This document shows, one piece after another, positions 1 to 11,581 of a stretch of 64,000 bases of DNA; position 1 is the first letter of the stretch; each line of letters opens with the position of its first letter. Position numbers and translations under genes: made by a program. Source of the DNA: Hormiphora californensis (taxonomy: Eukaryota; Ctenophora; Tentaculata; Cydippida; Pleurobrachiidae); contig CM035350.1 in NCBI GenBank assembly GCA_020137815.1, forward strand, positions 10,266,947-10,330,946. Reading direction: 5' to 3'. Under the pieces are notes generated by a model, which was not told where the DNA came from, did not search any database, and saw nothing but the letters and a program-made list of their open reading frames with translations.

Positions 1-59
1 TATTATATTGTGTGAAGTTTGCTACTTATAAAAGTGACAAGTGTGCTATGTCTGCAGGT

Positions 60-182
60 TCAGTAATGCCGTGTATGCCGCATGTTGCATGAAGTGTGAG
101 TGATGCCGTGTGAACTGTGAAGGTACGTGTGTGTGAACTGTGAAGGTACGTGTGAACTGTGAAGGTACGTGTGAACTGTGAT
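60..182 (+). repeat. Short tandem repeat around GTGTGAACTGTGAAGGTAC
   Basis: Imperfect copies of a 19-22 base unit (GTGTGAACTGTGAAGGTAC) run from about 90 to 182, just upstream of the terminal exon. It lies in an intron if that exon call is right. No function is visible. Confidence 0.7.
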
Positions 183-212
183 GCCGTGTGACTCTCCTCT
201 CTTGTGATCCAG

Positions 213-290
213 GACGCGAACTACAGTGAGATAGAGAGAGAGGGAACCACCAATCCAGGGGAGGAGGAGGAAGGAGACAAGGAACATTGA
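213..290 (+). CDS. Terminal exon of an upstream gene (partial, unidentified)
   Basis: A pyrimidine-rich tract ending in an AG (211-212) opens a 26-codon reading frame that ends in TGA at 288-290. It encodes DANYSEIEREGTTNPGEEEE followed by GDKEH, an acidic tail typical of a cytosolic C-terminus. An AATAAA lies at 385-390, about 95 bases past the stop, and is a plausible polyadenylation signal. The gene body lies left of the window, so no function can be given. The exon call rests on the splice acceptor, the open frame and the downstream AATAAA. It could still be chance. Confidence 0.4.
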   Translation, partial: DANYSEIEREGTTNPGEEEEGDKEH

Positions 291-1160
291 CACTTGGGAG
301 AGAGCAGGGACAACAGTGATAATATCGACTGTTACATTAGTGATTTAGCAACAAGACATTATAGACTGGGATGTAGCTATAGAAAATAAATCAGTTCCTA
401 CCATCAATTGTAGGGGTACGAGGCGATAACTGGTCAAGCTGTTACTCGATATGGGGATGACACCAACTGACCCTCTGAGGATATACCCCCTTTTTAATAT
501 GAATTTAATGTTTTAATTTGTTAATTATTCTTCTCTCTCTCGCAGTTAATCTCACCCGGGTAATTCTCTCTGTTTTTTGTTCTAATATTTGTGTATTTTG
601 ATCGAGTATTATGTCGAGTTAATATTATATCCGTGACCCACCTTGTATATGTTATCCCTTTACCACTTCTTAGCTGAATAACTACTGCAGTTTGTTATTG
701 TCTATACTGGCAGGTGTGTGTGTTGCTCAGAGACACACAGTGTGGAGCACATGGAGCGCGAATATTGCGACACCCCCCGCCCTTCTCTCTCTCTCTTTCT
801 CTCTCCCCCCCCCGGCCCCGCTATTACCCTTTCCTACACGTGCAGTGTATTGCAGCAGCATTATAATATGTACAATATTGCTGCCACGGCCCTTTATTGG
901 AAAGCATATTTTACTGAAACTTACCGTCTCACAGTGTGAACTGAAACGAAGCTTACCATTAGAAATGCCCCTCGGCCCTCATCACACATAGAATACTGAA
1001 TATGACTCTGTCAAACAAACCTGACCGTCCTTTGTCCTTGACTACCTCATCCTATAAACCCTCCATAAAACTCTTCCTGTTAATAAAGGATGCAATTGCA
1101 TGTGTTCCTAACATGACATGACCTGTTAACATGACGTGACTCTGATCTCCCTAATAAAGG
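291..1160. other. Intergenic / 3' flank, no gene recognised
   Basis: This stretch holds the AATAAA at 385-390, a TC-rich patch near 782-810 and otherwise unremarkable AT-rich sequence. The segment reading AATAAAGGATGCA followed by a TGTxTTCCT-like string occurs twice, at about 1083-1112 and again at 1153-1176. The second copy contains the start codon of the next gene. So the start region of that gene looks duplicated upstream. Confidence 0.5.
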
Positions 1161-1688
1161 ATGCATGTATTCCTCACCGGTAAGCCCGGTGTTGGAAAGA
1201 CAACGCTAGTGAAACATCTCCTGGAGACAATTCCAGCCGGATCTGTTTCCGGGTTTTACACGGAGGAGGTCCGGGGTGAGGGAGGGAGGATTGGGTTTGA
1301 TGTTGTCTCAGTTACAGACCCCACCAGCCGCTCTAAACTTGCCCGGGTGGGTGCCCCAGGGAGGCACAAGGTTGGGAAATACACTGTTTGCAAGGACGGG
1401 TTTGAGATACATGCACTACCCCTCCTCTCAACTCCATCTCGAGTTGTGGTGATCGATGAGATAGGCAAGATGGAGTTGTTTAGTGATTCGTTCAAAAGGA
1501 AGGTTGGTGATGTGTTGAATAGACCCGGGACACTTGTCATAGCTACTGTCCCAGTGCAGCCGATACCCTTTGTGAACCAACTCAAGAGCAGGGAGGATGT
1601 TGTGTTGTTCACCATTACTAAAGAGAACAGAGATGAAGTGAAGGGAGTTGTAGGTGATAAGATTCAATATATCTTATCTAACTTGTAG
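1161..1688 (+). CDS. NTPCR: Cancer-related nucleoside-triphosphatase (THEP1/NTPCR family)
   Basis: A 175-residue intronless frame. The P-loop GKPGVGKT (residues 7-14) and the Walker B strand VVVIDE (95-100), followed by IGKMELFS, are the signature of the THEP1/NTPCR family. These are small ASCE-fold NTPases that hydrolyse ATP, GTP and other nucleoside triphosphates to diphosphates. Also visible are GFYTEEVR (31-38) and GRIGFDVVSV (42-51), conserved strands of the family. The length is close to the usual 170-190 residues, so the gene looks complete. The ATG at 1161 puts the P-loop at its normal distance from the N-terminus. No introns and no frameshifts are seen, unlike the neighbours. The cellular role of NTPCR is not well established. 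Confidence 0.93.
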   Translation: MHVFLTGKPGVGKTTLVKHLLETIPAGSVSGFYTEEVRGEGGRIGFDVVSVTDPTSRSKLARVGAPGRHKVGKYTVCKDGFEIHALPLLSTPSRVVVIDEIGKMELFSDSFKRKVGDVLNRPGTLVIATVPVQPIPFVNQLKSREDVVLFTITKENRDEVKGVVGDKIQYILSNL

Positions 1689-1925
1689 CTTACTACGTTA
1701 TACATTGTTTGAAACTCATTAGATCCCAGAGAACACATTGTTTGAAACTCACTATGTAGAATCTACATTGTAGATCCCAGAGAGAAGTTGTTTTTTTTAC
1801 CGGGTAATTTATTATTTTAACAATTCAATTGCATGTTTTTATCCCATACTAAAAACGGTATCAGTGGTTTTCTTTTAATGTGTCGTTGTAGTCCTTGTAT
1901 TACACTACCTCCCAGTATAACAGGT

Positions 1926-3396
<1,471 letters not shown>

Positions 3397-3815
3397 GAGA
3401 GAGGGATTTCGATTTGTTGTTGTCAGATTCTGTTTACTATTCAGAGGTATTTTATATTCTACTCAAGGGAAATATGTTGTTACATTGTTACAATGTGCCT
3501 TAGCTGTACAGCTGAGTCAGTAGGCCGCGTGATGTTTTGTAGTACAGAATCTGTACGTGTCAGTGTTAGATTTCATGTGTCGAGTGATTTGTTATCTGAT
3601 ACTTTTCGTTAAAAAACTCGTCTTATCTACTCCTTCCTTGTGCGTGATTTCTCCTTTCTTTGTGCGTGGTTTGTATTTTTCAAGTTGTTACCCCGAGCCC
3701 ATGGGGTTCGGGTAAGTTACCCGAAACCCGTACAGTGGGCTATGGACACCATCCACTGCTTCATTCCTCTTTTCACTACTACTCTATCCCTAACGTGCCC
3801 TTTTTAGCAAGTACA
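3397..3815 (+). other. 3' flank of HSD17B8 and 5' region of TSPO
   Basis: No coding region is supported here. The open frame that runs into TSPO from 3660 has an upstream non-ATG start. The ATG at 3816 is preferred because the TSPO homology begins only after it. Confidence 0.5.
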
Positions 3816-5067
3816 ATGGACCCGAAAGGTCGACCAAGAGCTCTCAGGGCTAGCGATATATGGGCCTTCCTAGTCTTCCTGACCATAACTGAAGGTGGTG
3901 GAGCTGTAATGGGTATCCTCTCTGCTGGTGGCTTCTCAGGGGAATGGTTTAAAAACCTTGTCAAACCCTCCTGGAACCCTCCCGCCTGGTTGTTTGGGCC
4001 CGTCTGGACAACCCTCTATTTCCTAATGGCTGTCGCTGCATTCCGTGTTTGGAGGAAGGTCGGGTTTACAAAGGTAGGTTGAATGTGGTTACTATGTGGT
4101 TACCATGGTGAGTTGGATGTGGTTACCATGGTGAGTTGGATGTGGTTACCGTGGTGAGTTGGATGTGGTTACCGTGGTGAGTTGGATGTGGTTACCATGG
4201 TGAGTTGGATGTGGTTACCATGGTGAGTTGGATGTGGTTACCATGGTGAGTTGGATGTGGTTACCATGGTGAGTTGGATGCGGTTACCATGGTGAGTTGG
4301 ATGTGGTTACCATGGTGAGTTGGATGTGGTTACCGTGGTGAGTTGGATGTGGTTACCATGGTGAGTTGGATGTGGTTACCATGGTGAGTTGGATGTGGTT
4401 ACCGTGGTGAGTTGGATGTGGTTACCATGGTGAGTTGGATGTGGTTACCATGGTGAGTTGGATGTGGTTACCATGGTGAGTTGGATGTGGTTACCATGGT
4501 GAGTTGGATGTGGTTACCATGGTGAGTTGGATGTGGTTACCGTGGTGAGTTGGATGTGGTTAACATGGTGAGTTGGATATGGTTAACATGGTGAGTTCAG
4601 AGTTGGATGTGGTTACCATGGTTACTTGTGTGGTTGCGGTTGTTTTTAACCAAGTTTCTATTTCAGGCACTTCCCCTTGGATCATTCTTTGTTCAACTGG
4701 CACTAAACTTCGCCTGGGTTCCAATCTTTGCATTGCAGAATTCTTTTAAGTAGCCATTACTCGGTCAGGGGTTTTTTGGGTTAGTTGATATAGCAAAAGC
4801 ACTATTCGATAGATAGCGAGTAGCTAGCGACGATGCGATAGAGCTGCGGATATAGGCAGCGAGGGTTGGAGAGCGAGATCGTCGCTCGATAGCATAGCGC
4901 GAGGTCTCTCTCTCTCTCCTCACGTCCTCTCTAGAGCTCTCTCTAGCTCGCGCTATCGCTCTGAGTCGAGAGAGAGAGAAGAGCTCGCTCTCTCGTCTCC
5001 TCTCTCTCTCTCTCTTTACTCGTCCTCTCTATCTGCTCTCGTTCTCTCTACTCTCTCTCTCTCTCTT

Positions 5068-5108
<41 letters not shown>

Positions 5109-5396
5109 ATCTCTACAACCTCTCTCTACAACCTCTATCTCTCTACAACCTCCCTTTCAGGCATTTGTTGAGATAGCTCTACTGGATGTTGCTATTATTG
5201 TCTGCATTGTGATGTTCTCTCAAGTGGACGACTCGCTGCTGCTCTCATGATGCCATATCTCCTGTGGTCTCTATTCGCCAGTCTCCTCAACTTCACTCTG
5301 TGGAGACTGAACCCCACTACTGTGGGCCTCTATTGTGCTTCACAGTTCGGTTACCCAGGTTACCAAACTGCAGTACCACTACCAATGGAACTATAG
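3816..5396 (+). CDS. TSPO: Translocator protein TSPO (three exons, two apparent base errors)
   Basis: Exon 1 (3816-4073) encodes 86 residues including KPSWNPPAWLFGPVWTTLYF, the hallmark of TSPO/MBR between TM1 and TM2. Exon 2 (4667-4750) gives ALPLGSFFVQLALNFAWVPI, matching TM3. Exon 3 (5161-5396) gives AFVEIALLDVAIIVCIVMFS, then LAAALMMPYLLWSLFASLLN and FTLWRLNP, matching TM4 and TM5. TSPO is a five-helix protein of the outer mitochondrial membrane that binds cholesterol and porphyrins. Two defects appear. The exon 2 donor reads AAG-TAGCC, where AAG-GTAGCC would be needed. In exon 3 the frame breaks at about 5238-5246 (a GCTGCT run), just before LAAALMM. Both look like single-base sequencing deletions in an otherwise well conserved gene rather than decay. 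Confidence 0.88.
4074..4660 (+). repeat. 23-bp minisatellite starting at the TSPO exon 1 splice donor
   Basis: About 22-23 copies of GTGAGTTGGATGTGGTTACC followed by ATG fill most of intron 1. The first copy begins exactly at the donor of exon 1 (GTAGGTTGAATGTGGTTACT), so every unit begins with a donor-like GTGAGT. Confidence 0.95.
4780..5150. repeat. Degenerate CT/GA low-complexity tract in TSPO intron 2
   Basis: Shuffled short words of GATAGCGAG type pass into GAGA and then CTCT runs. The purine-to-pyrimidine switch can fold back on itself. Because the words are scrambled rather than periodic, misassembly is a real possibility. Confidence 0.7.
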
Positions 5397-6591
5397 AACT
5401 CTAGAACTCTAGATGATATTTTCTAATGGACACGTTGTTTTAGCTGTGCTCTAACCCTCCTTTACGTGCCCTCTTCCTGGGTGAGAGCAAGTTTTTTAAA
5501 TGTTGTTATTCTTGTTGTTAATGTTGTAATGATTGTAATGATGTAATGATGAATCAAGTTCAATCCTTTTCTATACTGGTCAATAGTTCTGTATAACTTT
5601 TCAAATTTAATTTCATTATACGCAGGTTGTATTACACAAAAATCACCAGGTGGCTGCCATCCCCCAGTGATCTGGTGGCTGGATGCTGCATGATTTCAAG
5701 GAGACAGTGACCCTGATCTCTCTTTTTTTCTCTCTTTTTCTCTCTTTCCTCTCTCTTCCTTCTCTCCCGCTCACTATTTCTCTGTCTCTATGTCTCTCGG
5801 AAAATTCGATCTCCCGCAGCGGGCTCATGGATGATTACACGTTGTGTGCTAGGGATTGTGTTATCCGAATTACTCGTTTACCTCCATAACATACTCGGTC
5901 ACTTAAACTTTCCTCTCTCTCATCAGTCCTCTCTCACTGCTCTCTCTTCTCTCACCTCTCTTCCTCTCGCTCTCCTCTCTCCTCTAACTCTCTCTACTCT
6001 CGTCCTCTTCTCTCTACTCCCTACCCACTCTTTGTCGTAGTTAGTAGTTATCAAAAACTCCCGTACTTTCATTTACTGTTGTCTCTATAGCATGATCATC
6101 TCCCGTTCCTAGCATGACGCATCTTGTGATTCTTATTTCCCATTTTATATCCGCTTGCTTTTTTTATTTAAATTTTGCATGTTTTAACAATAGGTCCCTA
6201 CCCCATGTCCCTATCCCCATGGATCCCTAACACCATGTCCCACAGTTTTAGACTACTATACTGCACACTATGGAACCAGGGAGATCTGGAATTCTGAACT
6301 CCAAACCTTTCCGAAAGGATAAAAAATTTGACCTAATAAAGTCTGACATGTATTCCACCCCGAGGAAGTTGAGGGCCGCTATGAAGCGAGGAAAAAACAA
6401 GCAAACGGTCATGGGGACTTTCACGACATTTGACGGCAATGGGGGTGGATGAAAAAACCAATGTACTGGTTTTATCTAGCAGATAAAAACTAAGCGAGTT
6501 TCCCCCCCTTTGACTATCTAAAACCCCTTTCTTTCCCCTGTGGCAATAACAACAGGATATCCGGGTAGTTTTTTCCTGGGCCAATTTCCAG
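5397..6591. other. Mostly non-coding; one small open frame at 6270-6452
   Basis: Two TC-rich tracts (5715-5800 and 5920-6030) are low complexity. An open frame at 6270-6452 encodes 60 residues, MEPGRSGILNSKPFRKDKKF and onward, ending DGNGGG. It is basic and charged and resembles no family I recognise. It may be a first exon of the leucine-rich-repeat gene that follows, but no donor in phase is obvious. Confidence 0.4.
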
Positions 6592-7153
6592 GTGGGAGTT
6601 TACCTCAGAAAAAAATGTCCCCAGTATCACTGGCTCACTGAAACAACTGAAATGTCTGAACACTCTCTTTCTACATGTTAATCAGTTGACCTGTGTTAGG
6701 AGCTGTGTTAGAGAGCTGAGGAACATGTTATCCCTACACACACTGAATCTGTTTGGTAATCCCATCAGTCAAGAGGAGAATTATAGGGAGTATGTGATCC
6801 ACCACCTCCCATCAGTCACCCTACTAGATAGACAGACAGTTAGTAGAGGGGAGAGAACCGCTGCTGAGAGGCTGTTTAGACCCTATGTGGTGGGTATTAG
6901 GGATTCTATAAAGTTTGGGAGGAGAGAGGTGTTTGTGGAGGAGACACATGATGGTGAGGGGGAGGTGAGGGGACCTACTAAAGTGAGGTTTGTTGAGGTC
7001 ACTAAACACCCTCACTCTCATCCCTTGGTTAGTAAACCAAGGAGAAGCCCTCCCCCAATGTCCTACTCCTACTTTGATTGGTGCACCACTGGGGAAGAGT
7101 TCTTGTGGTCCAAACAGCGATCACCACCTTCACGTCTCACCTTTACTGTCTAG
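6592..7153 (+). CDS. Leucine-rich-repeat protein, C-terminal exon (partial)
   Basis: After an acceptor at 6589-6591 the sequence reads as LRR strands: SLKQLKCLNTLFLHVNQLTC, then LRNMLSLHTLNLFGNPISQE followed by ENYREYVIHHLPSVTLLDRQ. The last part is an LRRcap-like end, as in small LRRC and dynein-associated LRR proteins. The remaining 90 residues are charged and end in TFTV. A run of seven A (about 6609-6615) shifts the frame by one relative to the LRR reading upstream, probably a homopolymer error. The true N-terminal LRRs were not found. LRRC72-like is a guess, so I give no symbol. Confidence 0.65.
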
Positions 7154-7228
7154 CTAGATCACCACCTTCACGTCTCACCTTTACTGTCTAGCTAGATCAC
7201 CACCTTCACGTCTCACCTTTACTGTTTA
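7117..7228 (+). repeat. Triplicated coding end of the LRR gene
   Basis: A 41-base unit around ATCACCACCTTCACGTCTCA with its stop codon (TAG) occurs three times in tandem. The first copy is the last codons and stop of the LRR frame. The next two lie in the 3' untranslated region. Confidence 0.92.
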
Positions 7229-7440
7229 GTTGGATTGTCCAAGACAGCTGTTTAGATGAGAGAACTGAGTTATTCCATGGTTTTATTGTGTAATTTTAAC
7301 ATGTGTGTACAGAGTGTAATTTATTGTGATTTTATGACCAATCTTGACCAATTCCACGTGTTTTGCTATTCTCTCCCACCAGTTACAAACCACCATCATT
7401 TCACATTTCACATTGAACACTTCCCCAGTGTGAGTTCAGA

Positions 7441-10400
7441 ATGACAGATGTAGAGAAGATAAGGGCATTGAAAAGTTTGATAAAGGAGCACTTGAAGGGA
7501 GCGGGAGTAGCGGAAAAGATAGATGCAGCACTTGGAGACAATAAAGATGCGCTGAGTAGGGAAAATGTGATAGATCATGTAGTCAGGGATATCAAAAACA
7601 CTTCCCTCAATTCACCGGAAAAGGGGGATGAAACGAAAAAAGCACAACCAGGTACGATCCCGGGCAAAGGAATTTTGAAACTTCCGAGGAAAATTCAATT
7701 TTCCTTGGAATTTCGCTGATATCACGTCCTAAAGTTCATGTCACCCACACTCTGTAACCCTAAACCGGAACTTGTACTCGGGGGGCTATTGGTTTTTTTG
7801 CGTGTCTGTGTGGCCTGTAAAGTTAACGATTCCTCATTGAGTGTCATGACAGTGTTTCTGATGACAATTCATTATGTTTCAGAAGGTAACACACAAAGAT
7901 CAGGCAAGAGGTTCCTGCAGGTGTCAATAACAAGGGGCAGGGCATTCCTAGATGACCTAGTTGAGGAACACACTGCTACCATCCAGATACATGCCATCTG
8001 CTTAGGTAATAAGGAAGTTGGGCAATCCGGAGATTAAACAACATCCGGACAACATATTACCCCCCCCCCAATGTGTTTTACTCACACCCTCTCACGCCAG
8101 GTAAAAGGGTGACCAGTAAGGCGGTTAAAGCAGAGTGTGACCCTACATTTGATGAAACCTTCTATTTCTGTGTTGATGAAGTTGAGAAGAAGCCTGGTGG
8201 ATTACTGGAGTGTTCAGATAAACTGGTTATATTGCTGACGAGAACAAATAAAGCAGGGTCCACCAACTTGCTAGGTAGGTGCTGGGTGGTTTATTATTAG
8301 AGGGGGTATCAGGGAGTATATTCTGTTGTCTCTAGGACTCGGGCTTTCATTAGAACAACTCACGTACATTGAATACACCACATTCAGGTACATGTGAACT
8401 GGACTGGAGGGAGGTGTTGGATAAGACAGAGGTGAAACTGAACCCTGAACTGCATGGAACCAAATCAGAGGGTGGTGTGTCTGTTGGTCTCCTCTTCCTC
8501 TCTCTGAAACTCCTGCCAGTGCCCTCAACTAGGATCTCCAGAGACAGGCTGAGAGGTCAGTTAGGAGGGGAACAAGAGAGAGCAACAGAACGAAACAGAC
8601 TGTTCCTAATGTATACTAAACAGTGGTGGAACGAGTATCTAGGGATCAGAGCCGGGTTAGAGGAGCGGAGGGTGAAAATATTCGCCGAGGTAAATAGTAA
8701 TGAACTATATAGCTGGAAATGAATGTTATATTTTGTTACTACTTCGGTGCATGTGGGTACCTCTACACAGCTGTTTGATTGGTGTATTTACCGGTATTAC
8801 CCCCACACACAGGATGAGAGAGGAGAATCCCAACTAGTTTGTCTCTTTCTGAGTCCCATTCAGTCCTCCCTCATTGAATCACCCCGGATAGCAACCAGAT
8901 TTGTATCTCTATTCCCAACACTTCGAACAGCACTCCCTGGTGCAAGTGAACAATGGCTCTCTGCTACTGCATTCCTAGTTGGCAAGACAGGGGTAAGTGG
9001 TGGTGGAATTAATAACAAACAATTTGTATCACCCCTTTGTTCAGATACCCAGTGCGTATGTCTCACAATAACCAACACACTATCTAACACTCCCCCACCC
9101 CTTCAGGATGCCATTAACCACAGTCTGTTGCTATGTAGCTTCTTTCTTGGTTTCAAACTGCATTGCTACGTTGCTATAGGAACCAATACTCGTGGTGTCC
9201 CAATCTCCTGGGTAGTTCTACTAAACGGACCCACCCCAACCCATGTAGACCCCCTTACCGGCCAGAGATACGGACCTGGGGTCCCTGCCATGCCATTCAA
9301 AACAGTGGACTGCCTGTTCAGTGATAGGGCTCTATTTGCTAACATCCAGGCCAGCAATAGTGTGGGAAATGTCAGGTAAGTTACCAGAAATGATACCCCC
9401 CTCCCCTGATACTACTAAGTAAGGAGTGAGACATGATACACTGAATGAAACTGTGTGCTTACTAGATTTTAAATAAAAATACTTCAGTTTACCCCTGTTG
9501 CAATGATAGTTAGTATGGAATTTAGAAGGGGTGAAGCACTCTATATTTGTAGAGGCCTTCAAGCATGTGTAGTATGTGTCTTTGTGTGAGCTAGTAAACA
9601 CTGAGGCATCTTCCACCCATCATGTACCATTACCAGCTTAACATAATGCTATGTGATGACAAGATCTATCGGCACAAAAGGGAAAGAGATGTTGCCAAAT
9701 AGCTGTAATAGCATCTACTGCACATTAATATCAGTGCGGGCTCATACTTCAACTCACAACTGACTGACCAGGCTTCAGGTGTAACTAGCAACACATGTAG
9801 GGACATGTGAATGGGCACAATGAACTGAAACTAATGAACGAAGACTATGAGACTGACAGCGACTTAGTAAGTCTCCCATTATACTGACAACTAGTTTACG
9901 TGCTATTTACTGTACTACTAATCCCCACCACTCACCAGGTACATTGTACAATATGGCCGACCCAGTGCTATCTACTACTAACCCCCCCGCCCCCAGGTAC
10001 AATGTAGCTGACCCAGTACTGTGGAAGGAACTAAGTGGGGAGGCTATATGCAGTATGAGAGGGCCCCAACCATTACCCATCACTCTAACCCCCAACACCA
10101 TGGACCTAGATCACATTGCTACACAGCTAGAACACTCTCTAAAAAGGTAGGAGGAGGCCACAATGCTAAACAATAGTTGGTGTGTTACAGTTGGTCAGTA
10201 ATGTTGACCAACCCGACCCCAGCAAGATCCAAGTTTCCCCCGTCATTATCTCACTGCAAACCCCCCCCCCCCCCCAGGCAGTTTTGAATGAAAAAAAAGG
10301 GGGTTTTATTTGGGCCCCTTTGGGAATAAGACCCAGAACTTTTTTCCCCCCCCCTCTTCCGGGGGGGTTTTTTGGGGGGCCCCTTTAAATGCAACGGGTT

Positions 10401-11581
10401 AGAAAAAAANNNNNNNNNNNNNNNNNNNNNNNNNNNNNNNNNNNNNNNNNNNNNNNNNNNNNNNNNNNNNNNNNNNNNNNNNNNNNNNNNNNNNNNNNNN
10501 NNNNNNNNNAAAAGTTGGGGGGTTACAGTTGGGGGCCCAAATTAATTTCCCCCAACCCGGACCCCAGCAAATCCCCACCAACCAGTTTCAACAACCTTTC
10601 ATTAAAAAATTTCTTCCCTAAGGAAACCCCGCGCCCAGCAGACCAGTTCCCCACCCCCCCTCCCCAGGCTAGTTCGAGATGAGAGAGAGAGGTTTGATTT
10701 GGGCACCCATTGGAATAATGACCTAGCACACCTTCTCCTCCCCGCCCTCAGCGCATACGAGTTAGAACGTTGTTCAGGTGGGAACACTTCATTGATATTT
10801 ACACATGTTTGTTATTATTGTTCTCTCTTTGAATTGTATTTGTTCTCTGTTTTTAGTTTCAACTGTTTCCAGGGGTTTGTGTGAGCAATGAGGATTTTGA
10901 GAACGCAGTGCGACATGCCGTCCCCAGTGGGTTCACCTTCAAGGGATATCCCTCTCAATTTATACACCTCAATCCCAAGACCATATTTTCACAGTGCCTC
11001 AAGTGAGTAACGTTGTTTTGTGCGTTGTAGTAACGCGCCCCGACACCAGTGTTGGGGTGGTCGCGCGCAGTCAACGCGCCCCTTTTCTGTAGATGCAGCT
11101 TCAAGGGGATTTGCTCTGACAAGCGCCCCACACCCCCCCCCAGTGACCATTCCCTTTCCTCTCTCTTGCAGTACTGCCCAAGGACCATTCGGCAGTTACC
11201 ACTACCGCTTTAAAATATACTGAACAAGAAATACATGTCCTTCGAAACTGTTTGGCGGCGCCCACCCAATCTGATCAAAATGGGGTCTGGCGGCGCCAGA
11301 CAGCCACGAACAGGGCCCTCTCACTCCATACTTACCACGCTATGCGAGATCAGAGCCCTGTTATCAGTACCAACAAACATTTACACGCGTCTACCCAAAT
11401 ACCCTCCGGCCTCCTAACTCCTAACTCCCTTCTCTCCCACAGGTCGAGTGTCTGTTCAGAAATCATCTCACTACGGGGCGATAGCCTAGATTTCGCAGTT
11501 AAAGTCAAGTTGTACCCGTACCCAGAAAATGTGACTGCCTGCTGGCTAATGTTTGCCTGTCAGTACCGCTGTGTAACGTAG
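7441..11581 (+). CDS. CEP76: Centrosomal protein CEP76 (ten exons)
   Basis: Exons at 7441-7651, 7883-8005, 8101-8274, 8388-8689, 8813-8992, 9107-9375, 9997-10146, 10668-10777, 10873-11002 and 11443-11581 join in phase to about 595 residues. CEP76 limits centriole reduplication. It has an N-terminal helical segment, a C2-like domain and a transglutaminase-like/peptidase-like domain. Recognisable blocks are FLMYTKQWWNEYLGIRAGLE after the C2 part, DAINHSLLLCSFFLGFKLHC in the transglutaminase-like core, RDERERFDLGTHWNNDLAHL, and the end LYPYPENVTACWLMFACQYR. The human protein is about 60 residues longer. A 100-N gap and a damaged duplicate of exon 8 lie in the intron before the good copy of exon 8. 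The last block and the phase of every join make the assignment firm. Confidence 0.95.
9931..10020 (+). repeat. Duplicated splice acceptor and exon edge in CEP76
   Basis: The sequence CAGGTACAATGTAGCTGACC at the start of exon 7 (acceptor AG at 9995-9996) has an imperfect copy about 58 bases upstream. The copy is an acceptor at 9936-9938 followed by a similar stretch, ATATGGCCGACCCAGTGCT. The upstream copy reads out of frame. Confidence 0.8.
10182..10660. other. Assembly gap (100 N at 10410-10509) with corrupted flanks
   Basis: The left flank (about 10190-10400) is a homopolymer-stretched, error-rich copy of sequence that reappears right of the gap. TTTGATTTGGGCACCCATTG at about 10697 corresponds to TTTATTTGGGCCCCTTTGGG at about 10304. 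The gap is therefore probably an unresolved overlap of a bad read end, not missing sequence of 100 bases. Confidence 0.85.
11245..11303. mobile_element. GGCGCC-ended short palindrome, copy 1 (CEP76 last intron)
   Basis: The ends TTTGGCGGCGCC and TCTGGCGGCGCCAGACAG flank a core with ATCTGATCAAAATGGGGTC. The same layout appears at four other places in the window (13229-13297, 13442-13521, 14951-15027, 56206-56272). It has the size and inverted ends of a miniature non-autonomous element. Confidence 0.65.
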
